DNA from: Psychroserpens sp. NJDZ02 | GTDB lineage: Bacteria > Bacteroidota > Bacteroidia > Flavobacteriales > Flavobacteriaceae | Assembly (NCBI RefSeq): GCF_004843725.1 | Contig: NZ_CP039451.1 | Location: 1,052,501 to 1,116,500, forward strand | Reading direction: 5' to 3' | DNA length: 64,000 bases | Shown: positions 18,594 to 26,399 of the stretch, piece by piece | Numbering within the stretch: the stretch's first letter is position 1 | How the letters are laid out: every line of letters begins with the position of its first letter | Program-made: the position numbers and the translations under genes | The notes under the pieces: model-generated | Database searches by the model: none | What the model was told of the DNA's origin: nothing | What the model saw: only the letters and a program-made list of their open reading frames with translations

Positions 18594-19376
18594 TTATTTC
18601 TTGTACTTAGATAAGATATCCATTAAGTTAATAGAAGAATCTTCCATATCGTTAACAATACTATCAATCTTAGCGATAATATAATTATAAAAAATTTGTA
18701 ATATAATTGCTACAATAAGTCCAAATACAGTAGTTAATAAGGCTACTTTAATACCCCCTGCTACTAAAGATGGTTGCATATCTCCTGCTGCTTCAATTTT
18801 ATCAAAAGCTTGGATCATACCAATTACAGTTCCCATGAACCCTAACATTGGTGCTAATGCGATAAATAAAGAAATCCAAGATACGTTTTTCTCTAATTGT
18901 CCCATTTGTACTCCACCGTAAGCTACAACAGCTTTTTCAGCATCATCTAAATCACCTTCCGCTCTGTCTAAACCTTGGTAAAAGATAGAGGCAACTGGTC
19001 CTTTTGTGTTACGACAAACTTCTTTAGCAGCTTCTAAACCACCAGATTGAAGAGCATCTTCAACATCTTGAGTTAACTTTTTAGAGTTAGTTGTAGATAA
19101 GTTTAAAAAGATAATTCTCTCAATAGCAATTGCTAAACCTAGAATTAAACATAATAATACAATACCCATAAAACCTGGTCCACCTTCAATAAAACGTTTT
19201 TTAAGTTCTTGGTGAAACGTTAAGTCTTCGCCCTCTGCAGTTGCAGCATCAGCATTTGAATCTTCTTGTGTAAGTACTACAGTAGTTGCAGTCGTCATTG
19301 CTGCGTTAGTAGTTGCATTTGCAGTTCCGAATGCCATGATACACGCTATGGCTAGGATAGAAAAAAATCTTTTCAT
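18594..19376 (-). CDS. exbB: MotA/TolQ/ExbB proton channel family protein
   Basis: A 260-aa protein. An N-terminal signal-like segment (MKRFFSILAIACIMAFGTANA) precedes a polar stretch, then TM1 (GFMGIVLLCLILGLAIAIER), a cytoplasmic loop and the conserved TM2/TM3 pair (ISLFIALAPMLGFMGTVIGM and GGIKVALLTTVFGLIVAI). The last two form the proton path in ExbB/TolQ. The added N-terminal segment is common in Bacteroidota members. It is the first gene of the exbB-hyp-exbD-exbD operon. Confidence 0.92.
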   Translation of the reverse strand: MKRFFSILAIACIMAFGTANATTNAAMTTATTVVLTQEDSNADAATAEGEDLTFHQELKKRFIEGGPGFMGIVLLCLILGLAIAIERIIFLNLSTTNSKKLTQDVEDALQSGGLEAAKEVCRNTKGPVASIFYQGLDRAEGDLDDAEKAVVAYGGVQMGQLEKNVSWISLFIALAPMLGFMGTVIGMIQAFDKIEAAGDMQPSLVAGGIKVALLTTVFGLIVAIILQIFYNYIIAKIDSIVNDMEDSSINLMDILSKYKK

Positions 19377-19584
19377 TTTGTTGTTCTTAATTTTATTAGT
19401 TAAAGTGTTAAAGATATAAAAAAATTGTAATTAAAAATAAAAATAACTAAAAGAGCTGAAGTAAAACCATAAAGTTTTGCCTTTTTACTCTTAAAAGCTA
19501 ACAAAAAATCTAAAACTTAAGATGTTCGTTAATTATAGTTTATAACACTAATTAAATAAACATCTATCCATTTCAAACCTCTTG

Positions 19585-19672
19585 CAGAGAGAAAGGGATT
19601 CGAACCCTCGATACGCTATTAACGCATACACGCTTTCCAAGCGTGCGCCTTAAGCCACTCGGCCACCTCTCT
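19585..19672 (-). tRNA. tRNA-Ser (anticodon GGA)
   Basis: On the minus strand the 88-nt gene folds as a class II tRNA. The acceptor is AGAGAGG/TCTCTCT, the D-arm starts TGGCCGAGTGG, the anticodon stem is CACGC/GCGTG with loop TTGGAAA (anticodon GGA), the variable arm is long, and the T-loop is TTCGAAT with stem GAGGG/CCCTT. The discriminator is G, as in tRNA-Ser. CCA is not encoded. The flanking spacers (19377-19584 and 19673-19743) are A/T-rich with nothing else I can support. Confidence 0.95.
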
Positions 19673-19743
19673 GTAAATAACACTAATTACAATGGGGCAA
19701 ATAACAAAAAAATATCTTAAACTTAAAATTTTAAGGGTTAATT

Positions 19744-20775
19744 TTAAGACATTTCTCCTCTTAAAGCCGTTTCATATATGGTTTTGAATAAGTTAGCCGA
19801 AATATTTTCTCCTAATAAATACATCAATTTACACAAAGCAGCCTCCGTTGTGATGTCTTTTCCGGAAATCAAGCCTATTCTTTTAAGCTTTTCGCTAGTT
19901 TCATACTGTCCCATTAAGACACTTCCACCAGAACATTGCGTTACATTAACAATAGGAATCCCTTTTTGCACCGTCTTTTTTAGTAATTCTAAAAACCAAT
20001 CTTCGGTACTACAATTTCCGGCACCATAAGTTTCTAAAACAATACCTTTTAATCCTTCTGTATTAAAAACAGCTTCCAAAACTTGTTTTGTAATACCTGG
20101 AAATAACTTAACTAAAGCAATGTTTGCATTCAAGTTTTTATGAACTGTCAGTTTTTTTCTAGGGTTAGGCTTAAATAAAATCTCATGATTCACCTTTAAA
20201 TGCACACCACTTTCTGCTAAATCTGGGTAATTTAAACTTGCAAAAGCCTCAAAATGTTCTGCATTTATCTTTGTAGTACGATTAGCCCGGTACAAATTAT
20301 ATTCAAAATACAAACCAACTTCCTTTATAACTGGTTTATTATAATGTTGCAAAGATGCTATTTGTATTGAAGTAATTAAATTTTCTTTGGCATCTGTGCG
20401 CAAATCTCCAATAGGCAATTGTGATCCTGTAAAAATCACAGGTTTGGCTAAATGCTCTAACATAAAACTTAAAGCAGATGCAGTATAACTCATAGTATCA
20501 CTACCATGAAGTACAACAAAACCATCAAACACCTCGTAATTAGTCTCGATAACTTCCGCTATCTGCACCCAATACTCTGGATTCATATTACTAGAATCTA
20601 TGGGCACTTCAAAAGAATACGTTTCGATAGTACATTCTAACAATTTTAACTCTGGAATACGATCTAACAAGTTTTCAAAGTCAAAAGCACGTAAAGTCCC
20701 TGTTTCCGGATCCTTTATCATACCTATAGTTCCTCCTGTATATATAAGGAGTATATTCGGGATCATTTTAGTCAT
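19744..20775 (-). CDS. ansA: Type I (cytoplasmic) L-asparaginase
   Basis: A 343-aa enzyme hydrolysing Asn to Asp and ammonia. ILLIYTGGTIGMI near the start holds the first catalytic Thr, and VLHGSDTMSYTASALSFML the second Thr/Asp/Lys-region motif. There is no signal peptide, so it is cytoplasmic. I placed the start at 20775 (MTKMIPNILL). An upstream in-frame codon at 20847 would add 24 unconserved residues and overlap tatD. It lies 25 bases after tatD and is probably in one transcript with it. Confidence 0.93.
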   Translation of the reverse strand: MTKMIPNILLIYTGGTIGMIKDPETGTLRAFDFENLLDRIPELKLLECTIETYSFEVPIDSSNMNPEYWVQIAEVIETNYEVFDGFVVLHGSDTMSYTASALSFMLEHLAKPVIFTGSQLPIGDLRTDAKENLITSIQIASLQHYNKPVIKEVGLYFEYNLYRANRTTKINAEHFEAFASLNYPDLAESGVHLKVNHEILFKPNPRKKLTVHKNLNANIALVKLFPGITKQVLEAVFNTEGLKGIVLETYGAGNCSTEDWFLELLKKTVQKGIPIVNVTQCSGGSVLMGQYETSEKLKRIGLISGKDITTEAALCKLMYLLGENISANLFKTIYETALRGEMS

Positions 20776-20800
20776 ATTATATATAGTACTTTGCTTTGAG

Positions 20801-21568
20801 TTAAATCCCAAACACCTTTTTTGAATTCTCTGTAGTAATATCCGCAATTTCCTGCTCTGGCAGGTCGTAAATCTCAGACAATTTTTCTACAACCTTTAAT
20901 ATATAGCTACTTTCATTTCGTTTACCTCTATAAGGTTTTGGTGCTAAATAAGGGGAATCTGTTTCTAAAACGATGTGTTTTAAATCTATTTCATTTAAAA
21001 ACTGATCAATCTTTCCATTTTTAAAAGTAGCCACGCCACCAATACCTAGTTTCATATTATACGAAATGGCCTGATGCGCTTGTTCCAAAGTACCAGAAAA
21101 ACAATGAAAAATTCCGTATAAATCGTCAGCTTTCTCTTCTTCTAAAATTTCAAAAATCTCATCAAAAGCTTCCCGACAGTGTATTACTATGGGTAATTTA
21201 TATTCTTTTGCTAATTTAATTTGTTGTCTAAAGGCGTCCTGCTGTATTGCCAACGTGCTTTTATCCCAATATAAATCAATACCAATCTCCCCTACTGCAT
21301 AAAACTTATGAGTAGTCAGCATATCTACGACATGCTCTAATTCTTCTTTGTAATTTTCCTTAACATGCGTAGGATGCAAACCCATCATTAAAAAAACATG
21401 GTCAGGATAATCCTTTTCCAATTGTAACATACTTGCAGTATAAGTACTATCTATTGCAGGAATAAACAATCTAGAAACCCCCGCGTCCAATGTCCGTTGC
21501 ATCACTTCGGCTCTATCCTCATCAAAAGCTTCACTATATAAATGTGTGTGTGTATCTGTAATTACCAT
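20801..21568 (-). CDS. tatD: TatD family metal-dependent hydrolase/DNase
   Basis: A 255-aa TIM-barrel hydrolase. TDTHTHLY gives the metal-binding HxH near residue 6, AVGEIGIDLYW the conserved Glu, LPIVIHCREA and GIFHCFSG further His ligands, and LETDSPYLAPKPYRGKRNE the C-terminal Asp motif. Its length is normal. Family members are 3'-5' exonucleases or related phosphoesterases. It is upstream of ansA on the minus strand. Confidence 0.95.
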   Translation of the reverse strand: MVITDTHTHLYSEAFDEDRAEVMQRTLDAGVSRLFIPAIDSTYTASMLQLEKDYPDHVFLMMGLHPTHVKENYKEELEHVVDMLTTHKFYAVGEIGIDLYWDKSTLAIQQDAFRQQIKLAKEYKLPIVIHCREAFDEIFEILEEEKADDLYGIFHCFSGTLEQAHQAISYNMKLGIGGVATFKNGKIDQFLNEIDLKHIVLETDSPYLAPKPYRGKRNESSYILKVVEKLSEIYDLPEQEIADITTENSKKVFGI

Positions 21569-21581
21569 GTTGCAAAAATAA

Positions 21582-21609
21582 AAAAGCCATCATGGTTATG
21601 ATGACTTTT
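21582..21609 (-). terminator. Intrinsic terminator of the sigma/TPR operon
   Basis: Minus strand: AAAAGTCATCAT-AACC-ATGATGGCTTTT, one mismatch in 12 bp, followed by T-rich sequence. It ends transcripts coming from 21649-22990. Confidence 0.7.
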
Positions 21610-21648
21610 AGATAAGTATTTTACATCCTTTATATAAGGACTTATTTA

Positions 21649-22404
21649 TTATTTAAGTTTATTTAATAATTGTAAGGCTTGACTATAATCATCAGCATCT
21701 TCTGGTATCGTTTTTAAAACCGAGATACACGCTTCATTTTCATCTTGTTTTAACTTACTTAATGCCAAATACCATTTAGCTCTGTTACTATAAGCAGAAC
21801 TTCCTTTTGATATTGAAATTAATATGGTTTCCGCTTTAGCGAAATTATTTAACTCTATATTAGTAATCGCATAGTAAAAATTATACTCGATATTTTCCGG
21901 ATCGCTTACCAATAATTCTTCTAAATATACATTAGCTTTTTCATATTCTTTATCGTTGAATGCTTTAGTTGTCTTAATTAGCAAACCAACATTACCTTCT
22001 GCTCCTCTTACTGTAAAATCTACAGTCTCATGTGTATTAAAATCCGAATAATTGGCACCCTCAGAAAATTGGTTATACACAAAAAACCCCATTAACAAAG
22101 CTATACTTGCTGCTACTGCATATTTATAGAAACTAAATGTCTTCTTAGACGATGTAACTTCCGACTTTACATCTTCTTTGTTAAAATATTGAAATGAGAT
22201 ATTATCTAAATTAGCCTTAAAATCTGCTGTTTTACTTTCATTTCCAATTTCATATTCCAAATTTTCAGAAAACTCTTTGTAGACTACAAATGTTTTGCGG
22301 AATGAAAGATCAGAATTTAGTCTAGCCTCAAAAGCAATATGTTCCTCTTTGCTTAAATTGTCTGATAAATAGTTTTCAAAAAGGATGTAATCTTGTTCTT
22401 GCAT
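21649..22404 (-). CDS. Membrane TPR-like protein, putative anti-sigma partner
   Basis: A 251-aa protein. A cytoplasmic N-terminus (~1-90) contains FENYLSDNLSKEEHIAFEARL, resembling the start of anti-sigma-like proteins in Bacteroidota. It is followed by one TM (YKYAVAASIALLMGFFVYNQ, about 92-111) and a periplasmic C-terminus with TPR-like helices (ALQLLNKLK end; YEKANVYLEELLVSDPENIEYNFYYA). It begins 4 bases after the ECF sigma gene stop, so a sigma/anti-sigma pair is the natural reading. No zinc-binding ZAS motif is seen. Confidence 0.65.
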   Translation of the reverse strand: MQEQDYILFENYLSDNLSKEEHIAFEARLNSDLSFRKTFVVYKEFSENLEYEIGNESKTADFKANLDNISFQYFNKEDVKSEVTSSKKTFSFYKYAVAASIALLMGFFVYNQFSEGANYSDFNTHETVDFTVRGAEGNVGLLIKTTKAFNDKEYEKANVYLEELLVSDPENIEYNFYYAITNIELNNFAKAETILISISKGSSAYSNRAKWYLALSKLKQDENEACISVLKTIPEDADDYSQALQLLNKLK

Positions 22405-22408
22405 AACA

Positions 22409-22990
22409 CTAATGATTAAGTTGATTAAATGTTGGCGACTCTTGAACTAACTTGGTTAATTGCCCAATACACAGTGATTTTTTCTTTCTAGCGTAAGCGT
22501 AACTTACATTAAGGCTTTTGGCTACTTCGTCCATCGATTTAATTTTAAATGTAGCCTTTAGCAAATCTTTACAGGCATCGCCAAGTTTTTGAAACATCTC
22601 ATTAAACAAAGCTTGTTTACCTTCAAATACAGAAGTTTCAAAAGACAATTCTTGTGCGTCGTCATCCTTAGATAACACCTCTTCATTAATTGTTACCTCC
22701 TTTTTATTATTTTTTTTCAAATAGTTTAACCACTTACGTTTACATAGTAAAAAAAAGTAAGCATCAAAAGGACATGTTAACTGTAACTTTTTTTGACTCC
22801 CTTGATTATAAATAGTTATAATGGTTTCTTGTATAATGTCTTGTGCACTATCCACATCACCACTATTTTGCTTTATATAATTAATCACTTTAGGTGCAAA
22901 CTTATCATATATAGCTTGTATAATAAAGGAGTTGTTGGCTACTAATCCATCAACATACTTCTGGTCTTCGTGTATTTTTTTTGCACTCAT
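22409..22990 (-). CDS. ECF-type RNA polymerase sigma factor
   Basis: A 193-aa sigma-70 family protein. Region 2 carries SAQDIIQETIITIYNQG and the basic FLLCKRKWLNYLKK, and region 4 is an HTH with MDEVAKSLNVSYAYARKKKSLCIGQL. I chose the start at 22990 (MSAKKIHED). The upstream in-frame codon at 23044 would add 18 unusual residues and extend into the promoter region. It is paired with the membrane TPR protein downstream and diverges from a secreted-protein series on the plus strand, its possible target. Confidence 0.85.
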   Translation of the reverse strand: MSAKKIHEDQKYVDGLVANNSFIIQAIYDKFAPKVINYIKQNSGDVDSAQDIIQETIITIYNQGSQKKLQLTCPFDAYFFLLCKRKWLNYLKKNNKKEVTINEEVLSKDDDAQELSFETSVFEGKQALFNEMFQKLGDACKDLLKATFKIKSMDEVAKSLNVSYAYARKKKSLCIGQLTKLVQESPTFNQLNH

Positions 22991-23180
22991 AAACCCTTTT
23001 GTTTCCAACGAATGTAAAAAAACTAAATAAAATAAGGGTAACAAATTTTAAATGGTTTTGATATAAGGGTGTTACAGTCAAAATTAGACAACACAAAAAA
23101 CAGCAATAAACAAAATAAAACAGCGTAACAAAAATAACGCTCTGTTTATCTAAAAATATAAACCAATTAAAACATAAATC
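22991..23180. promoter_or_regulatory. Divergent intergenic region between sigma gene and lipoprotein gene
   Basis: A 190-bp A/T-rich spacer serving two divergent genes. It contains a directly repeated ATAAGGGT (around 23031 and 23063), a possible regulator or sigma recognition block. I cannot assign exact promoters. Confidence 0.3.
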
Positions 23181-24218
23181 ATGAAAAATTATTCAGCTTT
23201 AACCACCCCTTTAAACCATAAATACGGTTTAAATAAATCTATAAAAACAATTTTAGGATCGCTTTTTATGACCGCTTTATTAATGACCAGTTGCGATCCA
23301 AAAGATGACAATGAAGACATAACTTCCAATTCTGAAATTGAAGTTGCTACTGCCCAAGAATATAAAAACATCAAAGAACTGGCATTAGCAAACCATACGC
23401 AAAATTTTAATTTTAATGCCGAAGATGGCAATGTCATGTTTACCACCACAAACGGATCACAAATAAACATAAACGGAAATTGCTTAACATTAAATGGAAA
23501 TGCTGTAACCGGTCAAGTGGATTTAGAATATGTAGAACTTTTTGATAAAGGCAGTATGTTAACAACCAACAAACCAACTATGGGCTTGTTACCAAATGGT
23601 GATAAGAGTCTATTAATTTCAGGAGGTGAATTTTTTATTGAAGCGACACAAAATGGAGTCCTTTTAGACACTAATTGTTCACTACACGTAACCATACCAA
23701 CAAGTTTAACAGGTGGAGATGATTTAGATATGACACTTTGGGAAGGAATAATAGATGAAAATGAGAATCTGACATGGGAAGAAAACATCGATCCCGCAGG
23801 TCAAAATGGAGTCTTTATTGATGGCACATTATATAATGTATTTTTTGCCTCCTTTGGATGGAACAATGTAGACCGCTTCTATTCGGATCCAAGACCAAAA
23901 ACAACAATACAAGTAAGTGTCCCAGAAGGCTATGACAACTTAAATTCAAATGTATATTTATCTTATGACGGCGAAAATACTGGATTAGCCAATTTGGATG
24001 AGTATGACCCCGCTACAGGTTTATTTACGGAACATTACGGACAACTACCAATTGGACTAGAATGTCAAATGATATTTGCTACAGCGCATAATGACAACTG
24101 GAGATACGCTATTAAAAGTGTCACAATAACTGAAAATCAAATTTACACCTTTGAGTATAGCGAAACGATAGTAGCAACAGAAGCAGAATTAACACTTCTT
24201 ATAAATGGTTTACCATAA
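23181..24218 (+). CDS. Secreted lipoprotein of unknown function
   Basis: A 345-aa protein with a long basic N-region, a hydrophobic stretch (ILGSLFMTALLMTSC) and a lipobox Cys at residue 38, followed by an acidic linker (DPKDDNEDIT). The mature part is beta-rich, with phrases such as INGNCLTLNGNAVTGQVDLEYVELFDKGSMLTTNKPTMG that resemble the repeated carboxypeptidase-like or ZU5-like surface proteins of Bacteroidota. No catalytic motif is visible. It diverges from the ECF sigma gene and precedes the PKD/CHAT genes, ending in its own terminator, so it may be a target of that sigma factor. Confidence 0.75.
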   Translation: MKNYSALTTPLNHKYGLNKSIKTILGSLFMTALLMTSCDPKDDNEDITSNSEIEVATAQEYKNIKELALANHTQNFNFNAEDGNVMFTTTNGSQININGNCLTLNGNAVTGQVDLEYVELFDKGSMLTTNKPTMGLLPNGDKSLLISGGEFFIEATQNGVLLDTNCSLHVTIPTSLTGGDDLDMTLWEGIIDENENLTWEENIDPAGQNGVFIDGTLYNVFFASFGWNNVDRFYSDPRPKTTIQVSVPEGYDNLNSNVYLSYDGENTGLANLDEYDPATGLFTEHYGQLPIGLECQMIFATAHNDNWRYAIKSVTITENQIYTFEYSETIVATEAELTLLINGLP

Positions 24219-24238
24219 CAAAAAAAACAATTAAATTT

Positions 24239-24271
24239 AAAAAGCTAGAAATTAACCTTTCTGGCTTTTTT
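24239..24271 (+). terminator. Intrinsic terminator after the lipoprotein gene
   Basis: AAAAAGCTAGAAA and TTTCTGGCTTTTT pair (one G-T) around a 6-base loop, followed by T. Confidence 0.75.
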
Positions 24272-24387
24272 CCATTTTAAATTATGGGACAAAATATGTC
24301 ATTCATTTACCAAAACTACCCTCTTATCGGTTGGAAAGCTAATATCAATAATATTATCACTAAATTTAATCTCTAAACCAAACCGTA

Positions 24388-26346
24388 ATGAAAACTATAA
24401 TCGCTATATTTTTTACCATAAGTATTACACCCCTTTCTTTTGGGCAAGATACACAAACAGACACCACAACACGTATTGCGACAATCACCTATAAAACAAT
24501 TGGCAACCAAGTACAATTTACACCCAACACCCCAGAATTAAACCAAATCGCAGGTGCACCAAAAGCATTTTACACCAATTATTGGGAGTTTGGAGATGGT
24601 ACTTATAGTAAAGAAAATAACCCAACAAAAGCTTATAAAAAAGCAGGTGATTACCAGGTTAGACTTTGGGCGACTAATAACTACGAAACTGGAAAACCGC
24701 CGACAACAAGACCCAAAAAAATCCGCATAGATAATGTAGACAACGCTCTTAACGAGCAAGCTTCCATGGAAGAAGGTATTGACTTACAACGTAATCGAGA
24801 GCCTATTCCCGAAGAAGAAATCGTGGTGATTTTTAAATACAAAAACACTAAAAACTATACAACAAATGGTAAACTATATTTATTTTACAACGAAACGGCT
24901 TACAACAACGACAACTTTATACTAACAGATACAAGAACACATCACGGAGAAACCGCACTAGAAAATGACAACTTAGTTTATGTCTCTAAATCTGAGAACA
25001 ATGCTTTTTACGCTTCCGCTGAAACTAAAAGTTTACGTACTTATCTTAGCCCACAAGATTCTACAGAAAGACAAAACCTACCACTAACACTTGAGGATGC
25101 TAAAGCTAATTACAAAAACTCTAGCAAATTAAGCTTTAGTGCAATGCAACCTAACGAAGAGCGCAATGTGTTTTACACCTTAACAACAACACCAGAAATG
25201 TTAAAGGATACTAGTGCAATAATTTCTGTTAGAGGTGTCTATGTCCCAGATGATAATTATGACAACCATAATGTAAAAGACATGGAAATGGAAATTGTCA
25301 CCTCTCATGATCCAAACAAAATGTCTTCCAATGCTACATTTTTAAACTACAGATTGGTTCGTTTCAAAAAACCAAAATTTAAAATTAGATTTCAAAATAA
25401 CGGAGAAGGCCCTGCAAATACAATTAAACTAGAAACTGATATACCCGATATGTTTGACAAAACCACTATTGAAGTTTTAGACATGTATCCAAAAGTAAAA
25501 ATATGTCCTAAATATGAAGTCACCTATAGTTGTCTAGACACTACTTACACGAAAAAGCAAGCCATTTTTACATTCAAAAACATATACCTTCCAGGAAGCG
25601 AGCAAAAAAATGTAAAAGAATATGATTCCACTAAAGGATTTGTGCAATACAAAATTAAGTTTGGAAAGGATTTTCATAAGAAAAAAACAAAATCACGTAC
25701 TGCTATCATATTTGACAAAAATGATCCGATAATAACCAACTACTCTACTACCCGATTTTTACCTGGTATTTCTATTGGCGCAAAAGCAGGTTATAATTCA
25801 TTTTCAGATTTAGACAATTCAAAAAGTTACTTTGTTGGTGCTACAATATCGCCTTACAAATCTTACAAATGGTATTGGCAAGTCGAGTTTTTAAACAGTT
25901 TTCATAGTTATGACGGCCAATCCAATTTTACCAATACATTAATTGAAAATACGCCAGTCGGTTTCCCGTATTACGAGCGTAAAACTACTTCAAAAACTTA
26001 CAACAATGTAGATTGGGAACTTCCCGTTTTAGCTAGATACAACATTAATAACTACATTGGTTTAGGCGCAGGATTACAAGGTATGTTTTCGATTAGCGAA
26101 AAAAGTAAGGCAACAGCAACTACTGCTTATTTTGAAGATGAAGCTGGCACGTTTCCAGTACCTAACTTGGATACAACCACAACAAACTCATCAGAATCTT
26201 CTGGTTTTACAAACTTCAGAACAGGATTTTTAGTGGAAGCCACAGTCGGTTTTGCAAGAATTGGACCTAGTGTTGGCGCACGTTACGTATTTAACTTTAA
26301 AGAAAACTACAACTATATGCAATTGTATGCCATATGGAAATTCTAA
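24388..26346 (+). CDS. PKD-domain protein with C-terminal outer-membrane barrel
   Basis: A 652-aa exported protein. It has a signal peptide (~1-20, ends TPLSFGQ), then a PKD domain (about 50-112; YWEFGDGTYSKENNPTKAY and YQVRLWATN are typical). A long middle part follows with DUF11/Ig-like character (KPKFKIRFQNNGEGPANTIKLETDIPDMF, about 330-360). From about residue 460 there is a region with alternating strands (GISIGAKAGYNSFSDLD, VGPSVGARYVFNF) that looks like an outer-membrane barrel. It ends 53 bases before the CHAT gene and is likely co-transcribed. It may display or anchor the periplasmic proteins of this locus. The role is inferred. Confidence 0.65.
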   Translation: MKTIIAIFFTISITPLSFGQDTQTDTTTRIATITYKTIGNQVQFTPNTPELNQIAGAPKAFYTNYWEFGDGTYSKENNPTKAYKKAGDYQVRLWATNNYETGKPPTTRPKKIRIDNVDNALNEQASMEEGIDLQRNREPIPEEEIVVIFKYKNTKNYTTNGKLYLFYNETAYNNDNFILTDTRTHHGETALENDNLVYVSKSENNAFYASAETKSLRTYLSPQDSTERQNLPLTLEDAKANYKNSSKLSFSAMQPNEERNVFYTLTTTPEMLKDTSAIISVRGVYVPDDNYDNHNVKDMEMEIVTSHDPNKMSSNATFLNYRLVRFKKPKFKIRFQNNGEGPANTIKLETDIPDMFDKTTIEVLDMYPKVKICPKYEVTYSCLDTTYTKKQAIFTFKNIYLPGSEQKNVKEYDSTKGFVQYKIKFGKDFHKKKTKSRTAIIFDKNDPIITNYSTTRFLPGISIGAKAGYNSFSDLDNSKSYFVGATISPYKSYKWYWQVEFLNSFHSYDGQSNFTNTLIENTPVGFPYYERKTTSKTYNNVDWELPVLARYNINNYIGLGAGLQGMFSISEKSKATATTAYFEDEAGTFPVPNLDTTTTNSSESSGFTNFRTGFLVEATVGFARIGPSVGARYVFNFKENYNYMQLYAIWKF

Positions 26347-26399
26347 GCACTAAGGGGATTTAGAGAATCTATCCTTACGTATTACTCCTATAATTTTAA

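Noticed and set aside
20776..20847. An upstream start for ansA
   Set aside because: It would overlap tatD and add residues not typical of asparaginase; MTKMIPNILL fits the family.
22991..23044. An upstream start for the ECF sigma gene
   Set aside because: The added residues are hydrophobic and unlike sigma N-termini, and the ORF would extend into the divergent promoter spacer.
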